The position numbers and the translations under genes are program-made. A stretch of DNA of 64,000 bases from Huiozyma naganishii CBS 8797 (Eukaryota > Ascomycota > Saccharomycetes > Saccharomycetales > Saccharomycetaceae), in assembly GCF_000348985.1 (NCBI RefSeq), contig NC_035934.1, positions 434,001 to 498,000 of the forward strand, read 5' to 3'. This document shows, piece by piece, positions 56,275 through 64,000 of the stretch. Under the pieces are notes generated by a model. The model had not been told where the DNA came from. It ran no database searches and saw only the letters and a list, made by a program, of their open reading frames with translations. Numbering within the stretch: the first letter of the stretch is position 1; every line of letters begins with the position of its first letter.

Positions 56275-57999
56275 CTATATTTTTGCTTTCTTCGCAACGG
56301 GTTCAGACCATTTAACATTGTTGGTTTCGAGACTTTTGTAAAATAGGTTCCACATATTCATATACCCACTTAAAACTTTGTCAGAGTCGTTCGAGGCTTC
56401 AATCTTTCCTCGGATATGTGAAATTTTCTTCAAAGTATCATCTTGGCGCAACAATTCTTCTTGAGAAAAATCCCACCCTTCGTGCTTTATTTCCTCCACC
56501 TGCAAAATATAATCATGAAGCACCTTATAGTAGTTCTGAATGCCAGGGTTTTTGAATTCTGACGGAATGTAGCCCTGTCTGAGATTAAAGTATTTCAATA
56601 TTGTTTCCGTCACTGTGAGAAGATCGTTATCAAGCTGTGTCCAGTCATTATCCACCATCTTAATGGGCACTTTTCTCAATTCATCCAAAAACGGTATCCT
56701 GTGCATGTAAAATCCATCGTTTCTGTCCTCCCGGTGACTTGGCACCATAATATAGAGCGCGGAATTCGAGTTGGACTTTGGTTTCCCCCATATTATTGCA
56801 GACTTGTTTTTTGATCGCAAGGTTCTAAATAGCGAAGCCAGAGTCTTTATTGATCCCTCGTACTGCAGTTCATCTGGAACAATAAAAGACGGTTTGTCAA
56901 TGTTGTTGAAATACTTTACACATAAATCAGTTGAACGAAACCCCAATACTTTCATAAACGGTCCCTCCTCCTCATAGCTGGCCCGCATCTGTTGGAGTGC
57001 CTCAGCAGAAAGTTCTATATTCACGTCACCGTACGGTATAACTTTAGATATATCCTTGGGATCCACTTCCTCACCTGTCTTGGAATTCAGGTATTTTCTC
57101 TTGGAAAAAGCCTCTTGCCGGATGTCTTCTTTTTCATATGTTAACTTGTATCTGGTTCCATACTTCTCATGCGTTACGATGGCGTAGCCTCTGATACCAA
57201 TAATAAAATTACTATCCTTGTTGAGATAAAGGGGACATTGGAACATGGTTCTTTTAATCTCTTTACCTCTTAAAATTCTGGCTTTGATATCAGATCCAGT
57301 AATAGGACGCACACTAGGCCCATCATAATCGGAATGTTTTAACTGTGCCCCAAGCTTCAACACGTTGGAATAGAAACGGTTGTCAAAAGGAGCTTCCTCA
57401 CTTCCGATGAAAAACGTAGTAAACGAAACGGCAGTCTCATCAAGGTCATCTACAATCTTACTGATCCGCCGCGTTGCCTCTGTGTCATTTGATTCAGGGG
57501 GTGCATCGTTATCGGTGAACAGAAACGCTCGCTTATGGGTGAATTTTTTCCCATCTTCTCTTTCTTCGGAATACTTTTCTCCAATCAGTTGAAAGAGCCG
57601 TTCTAAAGAGACATGTTTTGATCCATCAAATTTGAAGTATTGGAAAATGTTGATTCTCTTCTCCTCGATGTCTTCCAAAAAATCAGACAATGTTTTCATA
57701 TCTTTAGCGTTTACATCCCGAAGAGGTAAGAACTCATACACCCCATCAACAGCACCGTTAATGTCGGTATAATGAAATATACAACCAACAGAAGATCCAG
57801 GCCTCACAATTACCAACTGATACATCAGTTCCTTCAAAGAATACAATATTTCCAGTAAATTCGATCTTCCTTGTAGTGATTCAACAGGTTCAAAAAGAGT
57901 TCCTGTCAACTCTATGCAGAACAAGATACCTTCATGGGTATCGTACTTCTTGTACCCATATTCCCCATCAACAGTTTTGTTAACCTCTAGGTCCGTCAT
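56275..57999 (-). CDS. YKU70: Yku70, Ku DNA end-binding subunit
   Basis: With Yku80, binds DNA ends in non-homologous end joining and at telomeres, including silencing and telomerase recruitment. The 574-residue product has a von Willebrand-type alpha/beta domain (25-220: DTHEGILFCIELTGTLF, HKRAFLFTDND), a Ku beta-barrel (about 230-450: MFQCPLYLNKDSNFIIGIRGY, YKLTYEKEDIRQEAFSKRKYLN) and a C-terminal helical arm. S. cerevisiae Yku70 (YMR284W) has 602 residues. The start is the ATG at 57999; the frame continues upstream only from TTG. It is not the S. cerevisiae STV1 neighbour, so a rearrangement breakpoint lies at 55.7-56.3 kb. Confidence 0.96.
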   Translation of the reverse strand: MTDLEVNKTVDGEYGYKKYDTHEGILFCIELTGTLFEPVESLQGRSNLLEILYSLKELMYQLVIVRPGSSVGCIFHYTDINGAVDGVYEFLPLRDVNAKDMKTLSDFLEDIEEKRINIFQYFKFDGSKHVSLERLFQLIGEKYSEEREDGKKFTHKRAFLFTDNDAPPESNDTEATRRISKIVDDLDETAVSFTTFFIGSEEAPFDNRFYSNVLKLGAQLKHSDYDGPSVRPITGSDIKARILRGKEIKRTMFQCPLYLNKDSNFIIGIRGYAIVTHEKYGTRYKLTYEKEDIRQEAFSKRKYLNSKTGEEVDPKDISKVIPYGDVNIELSAEALQQMRASYEEEGPFMKVLGFRSTDLCVKYFNNIDKPSFIVPDELQYEGSIKTLASLFRTLRSKNKSAIIWGKPKSNSNSALYIMVPSHREDRNDGFYMHRIPFLDELRKVPIKMVDNDWTQLDNDLLTVTETILKYFNLRQGYIPSEFKNPGIQNYYKVLHDYILQVEEIKHEGWDFSQEELLRQDDTLKKISHIRGKIEASNDSDKVLSGYMNMWNLFYKSLETNNVKWSEPVAKKAKI

Positions 58000-58793
58000 T
58001 TGAGATAGAAGGGATAAGGTCTTGTTGTGTCTCAATTGAAGAATATAGGTAAGGGCAATACCTTTTTTTCCAGTTATTCTTTTTCTTTATTTTTTTGACA
58101 TTGGGCATCGCAGAATATATTGTTATGGGATGCGGACAGTGAAGGAAACATCAGCCGTTTTTTTGAGTGCTGTCCGCGGGGCAACTTTCTTGAGTCTTCG
58201 CACAATTTGCCAAGTACATGAAGTTGTATCCCGAACTCTGGAATCATTGCTACAAAATGATGACCATCGCTTCTAAGGAAATCATTTTTCAAGAGCTTGC
58301 CAGGTAGCCACTGTCAGAAATGTCTAATAAATCAAGCTTCCGCTTATATATTCCCATATTTTCAGTAGAACTATGTTGATGGGGGCAACTACTAAAGCAC
58401 TCGAGAAACAATTTGTGGAATAGGGCTCTCCACACACATGCGTTTTCTGAGTGCAGAGTTGGTGTGTAACCGTTTCAATGTCATAATTTATGTTCGGACA
58501 TATAGGAAGGCTTTAGGTGATTCCAACGTTTAGCTAGTACCTCTAAAAGGTAAACAAGAGAGAGAGTTAGAAAGAGAATAGAGCATTTTTATGAAAAGCT
58601 GGTCATACTAAGTTATTATTTGAGAACTTCTGACGTTTTTGAAAGAAAGTGTATAAAGTGATATGAATATTCTTTGTTCAAGAACTTGGGTAAAAATAAG
58701 CAATTTGCCAACGGGGCGTCAAAACCCTGAACGGACTGACGTTATATGATTAACACTAGTTAGTTGCACGTTAGAAAAAATTAAAAAAATAAA
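58000..58793. other. Spacer between YKU70 and tRNA-Leu
   Basis: This region of 794 bp is mostly AT-rich. The only frame of note is a 57-codon minus-strand ATG frame (58247 to 58074) with no recognised relatives, overlapping the YKU70 upstream region. The A/T-runs before 58794 serve as the tRNA-Leu terminator on the minus strand. Confidence 0.5.
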
Positions 58794-58916
58794 TGGTTGC
58801 TAAGAGATTCGAACTCTTGCATCTTACGATACCTGAGTGTTCCCACTGTGTTCAGTGGTTAAGAAAGGTTTTAAGTTTCTTGAATCAGGCGCCTTAGACC
58901 GCTCGGCCAAACAACC
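58794..58916 (-). tRNA. tL(CAA): tRNA-Leu (anticodon CAA) with intron
   Basis: A minus-strand gene of 123 bases. Exon 1 is 58916-58879 (GGTTGTTTGG...ATTCAAG), the intron 58878-58838 (41 bases), and exon 2 58837-58794. The mature tRNA is 82 bases with acceptor GGTTGTT/AGCAACC, anticodon CAA in TTCAAG + C, a long variable arm and T-loop GTTCGAATC, close to S. cerevisiae tL(CAA). The intron interrupts after position 37, as usual, and is longer than the 32-33 bases of S. cerevisiae. Discriminator A is encoded at 58794. Confidence 0.96.
58838..58878 (-). other. tRNA-Leu(CAA) intron
   Basis: A 41-base intron located one base 3' of the anticodon, as in yeast tL(CAA), with the anticodon stem flanking it (CCTGA/TCAGG). 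Confidence 0.9.
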
Positions 58917-59299
58917 GCTTATTTATATTTTTTTGAAAGATAGCGCTGATGATAATTAATGTTTTGATAAACTCTAAGGTATATAAGAGTTCAACAGCAA
59001 TCAATTGTCTGTCCTCTCTACTGGTCGCTGACGGGATTCATCATCATAAGGTGATAGGACTTATATGAAAACTGTATCGGCTTCTCTAAACAGAACTATG
59101 TAGTGCACATAATACTATTTAGAGATATCTTCCAATATATTTTTCCAGTGAAAAATACTGTTGTGATAATTCTCCATTTTCACGTGAGACAAAAATGTAC
59201 TTATCTCACGGAAGATTATAGGGTGTGGACCTATAATTTCCAACAATAAGAAAATATTTAATGTTTTAATTTGAAACGTCTGACAGGTCAAAATGAGTT
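58917..59299. other. AT-rich spacer upstream of tRNA-Leu, possible LTR remnant
   Basis: A TTTCCAACA at 59237-59245 looks like the end of a delta-like LTR (TGTTGGAA on the minus strand), with a TGTTG at 59159 and a TCACGTGA at about 59182. No matching second end or target duplication was found, so only a remnant is suggested. Confidence 0.3.
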
Positions 59300-59510
59300 T
59301 TGTCAGAAATGGAATGTCAAGTATTCGTACAATGTTACATTACTTATCGTCTTATAAAAGAGGAAAAATTCTCATCGCAATTTATGTATTTCCCGTATAT
59401 ACTTCATATCGGGGAGAAGCTTCCGGCGTCGGGCACGCACCGTCTGCTGGGAGAACCCACCACACTCATGGTTCACTTACGTCTCCAGTTTCAAATTTCT
59501 ATCAAGTTTA
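59300..59510. repeat. Dispersed repeat, copy B (uninterrupted)
   Basis: Matches 953-1045 plus 1489-1590. It contains a TATAAAAG at 59353-59360 and a GC-rich segment with the same order of motifs. Two overlapping open frames cross it (59293-59589, 59300-59536), but neither is conserved in frame with copy A, so it is probably non-coding. Confidence 0.65.
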
Positions 59511-60416
59511 TTATGGTGTCAAAAGATTTAGTATGAAACCTCAAAAGGTTTATTATGGAACCTCAAATGTAACTCTGATTACCAGATAACAACGATTGGA
59601 AAACATATAAAAGGAATAAAACGTTATATTGAAGAGTTATTAAGGTTAATTCTGTATTTTAGTTTCTTGATCTCACAGTGTCCTGTCTGATATTATGTCA
59701 CGAAGACTACATTTAAAGAAAAAGTTAAGATATATTCTCCCTTTTGAAGTGGCCTTTGTTTCTACCTTGGTGGACCTTGAAGATCGGTTTTGAAATCAAT
59801 AAGAAAATGTGATAGAGTGCAAAGTGCATCAATACTACTTACTGTTAGGTTCATTCTTTCTAAAAAAAAAGGTTGGAATCCTTCACATTAAACCCCCCCT
59901 ATTTAAGTGGGGTGGAATCAAACGCTGATTGTCTTTATGTTCCTGCAGGTGTCAAATTAGTCCTCCTACACTACAGATTTTAAATTTGAATAATCAGTTG
60001 TGCTTGTTTTAATGCTTTTCATGAATTGTTTGATAATAAAATAAAAATGGCAAATTAGTTTGCCTCCTGTTTTAAGTTATATTGTAAGAGTTAACCGTAT
60101 TGTGATTGAGTAAAGTGTGTAAGGACTCTGATATTGTGTATTTACGCCGTATACGTAAAGTATGTAGTTATATCACTTGTTGGTGCTTGTCTAAGACTTG
60201 TTCGTTAGCTGGGGTCCTGGATTTAGAGACAGTCTTGAAAGATGTCGGTGCAGATACCTTGGGGTTTATATACGTTCCGGATAACAGGCCATCCGCATTT
60301 CTCGAGTTCGTATACTCACATGTCGGGTTTATGATAGTTCACAATACTGTAATTGAGAGGGTAACGGGTCATGAGTCCATTCCCAAAGGGAGTTCCTAAT
60401 TTATCCTCACATATAT
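59511..60416. other. Gene-poor AT-rich DNA
   Basis: About 900 bp. A 97-codon frame without an early ATG ends at 60399, just before the LTR at 60417; it could be a relic but is not recognised. No RNA gene is identified. Confidence 0.4.
60412..60416. repeat. Target-site duplication TATAT, left copy
   Basis: Identical to 60775-60779; flanks the LTR at 60417-60774. Confidence 0.6.
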
Positions 60417-60774
60417 TGTTAGCGTAAGACTCGGTTGTTGATGTGGACTAGTGTTAGACTAGCTAGTTATATAAGTTAGCTACTGTTAGTTATTATTTAA
60501 GTATATACCCTAGTCGACCCTTTGGTTGTACCTTGCTACGATTATTAGTTAATCTGTTATTCTTGATTAATTCCCGTTTTATTCCTTGGTTCATATTCAG
60601 AGAAGCTTTGAGGCCTGAGACAACCCTGCATGGCCTGGTTATATATGATTCGGAAGTAGCTGTAGGGTGCACTTATTGAGCAATTCCCTTACCCGGGTTC
60701 ACAGTGTTCCGTGCCGTTGTATAAATTGGTGGCCAGCCAGCTATATTCGGGGACTCCCACAAATTATCCTAACA
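60417..60774 (+). mobile_element. Solo LTR with TGTTAG...CTAACA ends
   Basis: A 358-bp element beginning TGTTAGCG and ending TCCTAACA, so its six terminal bases form inverted repeats (TGTTAG/CTAACA). It is flanked by the 5-bp duplication TATAT. It has an internal TATATAAG near 60470 and a Reb1-type TTACCCGG at 60689-60696. The sequence differs from the 1046-1483 LTR, so it is a second family. It lies 1.5 kb from tRNA-Leu. Orientation is uncertain because the ends are symmetrical; plus is assumed from the TATA. Confidence 0.6.
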
Positions 60775-60779
60775 TATAT
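60775..60779. repeat. Target-site duplication TATAT, right copy
   Basis: Identical to 60412-60416. TATAT is low-complexity, so the match is weaker evidence than the GTGCT pair. Confidence 0.55.
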
Positions 60780-61283
60780 TTTTCCACCAAGACAAATTAT
60801 ATAGCCCCCTACAATTGCTTGCTAATCTCAAAGAATATTGCCCAATGATTACTGGTATTTATTTAGATATTCATTATATATATCTGTAAGGACAATAATG
60901 AGTATATTGGAACTTTAAGCTCACCACAGTTACTTTATTCCCGTATAGACTACACAACGGAATCAGTTTAGTTTACATACATTTCGATGCACCAACACAA
61001 ACACTACTGCTGTAGCAAAAAGTACGTAATTTTAGACCCTTGTTAAATGTTGCTCATGCGGCACTTGCAGTAACTTCTTGCTCTTGTTCCACACCAATCG
61101 CATATTCTATACTGTAATATAACCAAGCAAATAAATCTGGTTTTGTCTACTTATTTATGTTTGAGTACATAGTTTCAGTCCAGAGACCGAGGTGATCGCT
61201 CATTCTTAACAAAAAAAAGACTGCCAACCAACCGTTTGGAGATCCTCATATGCACAGAAATATGTAACACTATACTACACAAT
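60780..61283. other. Spacer downstream of the LTR and SNO1 3' region
   Basis: AT-rich DNA of about 500 bp with no recognised gene or RNA. Confidence 0.5.
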
Positions 61284-61955
61284 TTACAGTTTCAACACAA
61301 ACTCTTTGATAAACCAATCATGGAATCTGATGTCAGCTGCCAGTTCTGGATGGAAGGAGGTGACAAGCACGTTTTGGCCCTGTCTTGCAGCCACTATCAA
61401 ACCATCCATTGAAGCGTGGCCCGTTCCCACCCCGTCAAGTTTGTACAGGACTTCCACCTTCTCTGGGTCTAGGATCTTCTCTATAACGGGGGCTCTAATG
61501 AAAGTTGTTGGGAAATCGGAACAGTTTGGTATAAACGACGAGAAGTCGCATTCCTGCGTGAAGGATTGCGCCTGTCTACCGAAGGCATTCCGTCTTACTC
61601 TTCCCTTGAACAGTTGTAAAGTTTTCACGAGTTTCCCTTGAGTAGACAGTTCCTCTGCCAAGAAAATCAACCCTGCACAGGTACCCCAGATCGCTTTACT
61701 CGAATCTCTAACAAACTTGTACAGATCGTCGAAAAGCCCATTCCTTTGAGCGATCAACGACATGGAAGTGGACTCACCACCGGGGATCACCAGAGCATCG
61801 CATCTCCACAACTGAGCACTCTCTTTAACAGTCACAATCTCCAATCCGGGCCCGTAGCATTTGCCCGCATCGTTCTCAATACACTGCTCAAGATGGTGCA
61901 CGTGCTCTATAAACGCACCTTGCAACGCCAGAACACCAATAACGCAGCGGACCAT
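61284..61955 (-). CDS. SNO1: Pyridoxal 5'-phosphate synthase glutaminase subunit (Sno/PdxT)
   Basis: Releases ammonia from glutamine for the Snz synthase in vitamin B6 synthesis. The 223-residue product (S. cerevisiae Sno1, 224) has IGVLALQGAFIEH, the oxyanion strand PGGESTSM, and a class I amidotransferase triad: Cys93 (GTCAG), His202 and Glu204 (HPE). The start is the ATG at 61955. An in-frame ATG at 62150 would add 65 Cys/Trp-rich residues but lies just 10 bp below a Gcn4 site, so it is unlikely to be used. Divergent from SNZ1, as in YMR095C/YMR096W. Confidence 0.95.
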   Translation of the reverse strand: MVRCVIGVLALQGAFIEHVHHLEQCIENDAGKCYGPGLEIVTVKESAQLWRCDALVIPGGESTSMSLIAQRNGLFDDLYKFVRDSSKAIWGTCAGLIFLAEELSTQGKLVKTLQLFKGRVRRNAFGRQAQSFTQECDFSSFIPNCSDFPTTFIRAPVIEKILDPEKVEVLYKLDGVGTGHASMDGLIVAARQGQNVLVTSFHPELAADIRFHDWFIKEFVLKL

Positions 61956-62395
61956 AACGTATTCAGCAGCCCACCCTGTTTGCGCAGGCCTGAACACGAC
62001 TCTGATCCAACCTGAGCCTGCCCAAGCCCAAGCACAGAGACCTGTTATATAATCACAGTACTCATAGAGGCAGCGAGCAAAACCCACACAGCCGCACGTG
62101 GACGCGGCGAGTCGCTTACAGTTCCCTCTTTCGGCCACCGATAACCGCATTGAGAACGCTGACTCATTATGGTAATTCGAGAGAGGATTGCCTCTTTGGC
62201 TATTGTCTCGTTTTCTTCACTGGGGGTATATAAGCATGTGCTGAACAGTTTCAGTGACCAGGTGCAGAAGTCAGGTTTAACATCTCTTCAAAGTTCAATC
62301 CTGGAGTTGTATATCTGCAACAGAAGCTCATCAGCGCGTTACAGTTTGATACTTTCGTTGCTGTCCCATCTTCCGTATTATTTTCCACCATAGAA
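61956..62395. promoter_or_regulatory. Divergent SNO1/SNZ1 promoter
   Basis: This region of 440 bp has a central Gcn4 site, a TATATAAG facing SNZ1 at about 62227-62234, and a minus-strand TATA-like sequence near 62043-62051 facing SNO1. Confidence 0.65.
62160..62166 (+). promoter_or_regulatory. Gcn4 site (TGACTCA) between SNO1 and SNZ1
   Basis: Perfect Gcn4 half-palindrome in the shared promoter, consistent with Gcn4-dependent SNZ1/SNO1 induction known in S. cerevisiae. Confidence 0.7.
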
Positions 62396-63289
62396 ATGTC
62401 CGAGTTTAAAGTTAAGGCCGGTTTGGCCCAGATGTTGAAGGGCGGTGTCATCATGGACGTGGTCACCCCTGAGCAAGCTATCCTTGCTGAGAAGGCTGGT
62501 GCTTGTGCTGTCATGGCGTTGGAGAGGATCCCCGCGGATATGCGTAAGTCCGGACAGGTGTGCCGTATGTCTGACCCTCACATGATTAAAGAAATCATGG
62601 CTGCTGTTTCGATCCCAGTGATGGCAAAAGTTCGTATTGGCCATTTTGTTGAGGCGCAGATCTTGCAAGAATTGCAAGTTGACTACATCGACGAGAGCGA
62701 GGTGCTGACCCCAGCGAACTGGTCAGAACATATTGCCAAAAACAGTTTCAGTGTCCCATTCGTGTGCGGTGCCAAGGATCTTGGTGAGGCCCTAAGAAGA
62801 ATCAACGAGGGTGCCGCAATGATCCGTACGAAGGGGGAAGCAGGGACTGGGGACGTCTCCGAGGCAGTCAAGCACATCTCCAAAATTAATCACCAAATTA
62901 AGGAACTGAAGGATACTTTGAAATCCGACGAAGAATTCGAAAAAGCTGCTAAGGAGCTACGTGTCCCAGTTGATTTGCTGAAGACTACTTTGCAATTGGG
63001 TAAACTACCTGTGGTGAACTTTGCTGCCGGTGGGGTCGCCACTCCGGCGGATGCCGCCCTGCTGATGCAGTTGGGCTGTGAGGGGGTCTTTGTTGGCTCT
63101 GGTATTTTCAAGTCTTCTAACCCTGAGAAGTTAGCGCGCTCCATTGTCCAAGCAACTACCCACTACGACAACCCAACCAAGTTGCTAGAAGTTTCTAGCG
63201 ACCTGGGTGACCTGATGGGCGGTGTTTCCATCGAGTCCATTAACCAGGGCGCTAATAACGGCACAAGATTGTCAGAGATTGGCTGGTAA
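62396..63289 (+). CDS. SNZ1: Pyridoxal 5'-phosphate synthase subunit Snz (PdxS)
   Basis: Condenses ribose 5-phosphate, glyceraldehyde 3-phosphate and ammonia to PLP; works as a dodecamer with Sno. The 297-residue product equals S. cerevisiae Snz1 in length, with the beta-barrel core, [15 protein letters not shown], the active Lys78 in [20 protein letters not shown], and the phosphate-binding [30 protein letters not shown]. The start is the ATG at 62396. SNZ1, SNZ2 and SNZ3 are not separable by sequence; the symbol is by family. Confidence 0.97.
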   Translation: MSEFKVKAGLAQMLKGGVIMDVVTPEQAILAEKAGACAVMALERIPADMRKSGQVCRMSDPHMIKEIMAAVSIPVMAKVRIGHFVEAQILQELQVDYIDESEVLTPANWSEHIAKNSFSVPFVCGAKDLGEALRRINEGAAMIRTKGEAGTGDVSEAVKHISKINHQIKELKDTLKSDEEFEKAAKELRVPVDLLKTTLQLGKLPVVNFAAGGVATPADAALLMQLGCEGVFVGSGIFKSSNPEKLARSIVQATTHYDNPTKLLEVSSDLGDLMGGVSIESINQGANNGTRLSEIGW

Positions 63290-64000
63290 ATAGTTTGGAA
63301 GTATGTTTCTGTAAATTCGTGTATTACGGTAACCAAAACCACAAAATTTGGAAACTACAATAAATCAAGTCTCCATTTCTCATGATCTTGAGCTCATTAC
63401 TCAATTACTGTTCAACAGACTAAAAATAATTTGACAAAAACATGCAGGGGGATGTGCGTAAAACAGGGCCAATGGAAGTAACTTAACTGCATTGGTATTA
63501 GGATAATTACGCTTCCCATTATCCCGGAAACCAACAGAAAACTAGATTGGTCACTGGGCCCACTAAGATTAAAGCTTCCCCTAAAGAATCACATGCGAGT
63601 TAATCGGGAGGTTCCAATATGATGGAGTAATTCAATGCGAGATGGTTGTGCTTACATCGATTGGTCTGTTTGTAGTCAGGGACAAAAATCGGTACTTTGC
63701 CAAATTGATGCAATTAGAGATCCTAATAAAATATGTCGATACCTTTTTTTAGTAGAAGATATATACAGTTCATTGTGGAAATATCGATTTAAACACTCGC
63801 CAAATGTTATGTGAGGTATTATCAAGTGTTACGTGTTGGAGCACAGTAATGCAATTGGCTACATGCATGCTAGAAACATATCTCCATTTTGAATCTGTTT
63901 ATGTGGTTTTTAAATTTATTCGCTTATCTGCATTAGCCATATAGTGGTTAAATTAAGGAGAGCACGGTCTCTTAAGACAACAGAAAGCTGTAGAATTTGT
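63290..64000. other. Non-coding DNA after SNZ1 to the window edge
   Basis: 711 bp with no supported ORF. A TGTTGGAGCACAG at about 63833 resembles an LTR start and could lead into an element beyond the window, but no other end is visible. A TAGTGGTTA motif at about 63943 resembles a tRNA A-box, but no cloverleaf closes before the window ends. Confidence 0.4.

Noticed and set aside
58074..58247. 57-codon minus-strand frame upstream of YKU70
   Set aside because: No recognisable relatives; in the promoter-side spacer; chance ORF is likely.
59159..59245. Short TGTTG...CAACA interval as a complete LTR
   Set aside because: Only 87 bp and no target duplication; at most an LTR remnant.
59180..59260. 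Centromere candidate (TCACGTGA with AT-rich neighbour)
   Set aside because: No CDEIII-like TTCCGAA element at the required distance.
63930..64000. tRNA-like sequence at the window end (TAGTGGTTA)
   Set aside because: No acceptor or T-arm pairing can be closed within the window.

Overview
The window is nuclear DNA from a budding yeast of the family Saccharomycetaceae. Evidence: 33 confidently delimited protein genes, all without visible introns; tRNA genes close to S. cerevisiae tH(GUG) and tL(CAA); Ty-type solo LTRs; and long blocks collinear with S. cerevisiae chromosomes XIII, IX and XI. Gene content suggests a post-whole-genome-duplication species outside Saccharomyces. One ohnolog track is mostly kept, some sister-track genes are retained in it (URB1, PRP40, a SMY1-like gene), and the DAL cluster is absent between YVH1 and MGA2. 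The fairly GC-rich coding sequence would fit a Kazachstania-type yeast, but the species call is weak. A 21-base N run in CSM3 marks a draft assembly gap.

Layout. (1) 1-2454 is a gene-poor accessory stretch: the tail of an unrecognised, stop-interrupted cysteine-containing ORF, a solo LTR with target duplication nested in an older dispersed repeat, and tRNA-His. (2) 2455-6427 is NUP116 and CSM3 (YMR047C-YMR048W order). (3) 6547-26798 is a chromosome IX/XI block: HYR1, an NRE1/IRC24-type reductase, LYS1, MGA2, YVH1, MND2-like, URB1, INA22, DAL81 and PRP40. (4) 27051-31681 holds a basic ORF of unknown function, a SIS2/VHS3 gene, TIM10 and GPA1 (the last two as in YHR005C-A/YHR005C). (5) 31793-55704 is a long YMR068W-to-YMR054W block: AVO2, UBX4, SOV1, a SMY1-like gene, KAR5, AEP1, RIM9, ARG7, RNA14, SAM37, FET3, AAC1, BUB2 and STV1. 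SEN15 is absent. (6) 56275-64000 is looser: YKU70, tRNA-Leu with intron, about 2.4 kb of repeat-rich DNA with a second solo LTR, then the divergent SNO/SNZ vitamin B6 pair.

Functional and regulatory themes. LYS1 has a Lys14-type site and a Gcn4 site. ARG7 and the SNO/SNZ promoter each carry a Gcn4 site. FET3 has two Aft1-type TGCACCC cores. GPA1 and KAR5 carry pheromone-response elements. YVH1 and URB1 carry RRPE+PAC ribosome-biogenesis elements. Several genes for mitochondrial proteins (SOV1, AEP1, ARG7; INA22 and TIM10) carry RRPE or Cbf1-type elements. No clearly new biological system is visible. The most notable points are the glutathione-peroxidase homolog lacking the resolving cysteine, the motor-dead kinesin-like gene kept inside the KAR5 block, the two LTRs with perfect target duplications, and the unrecognised ORFs at 2-775 and 27051-27446.
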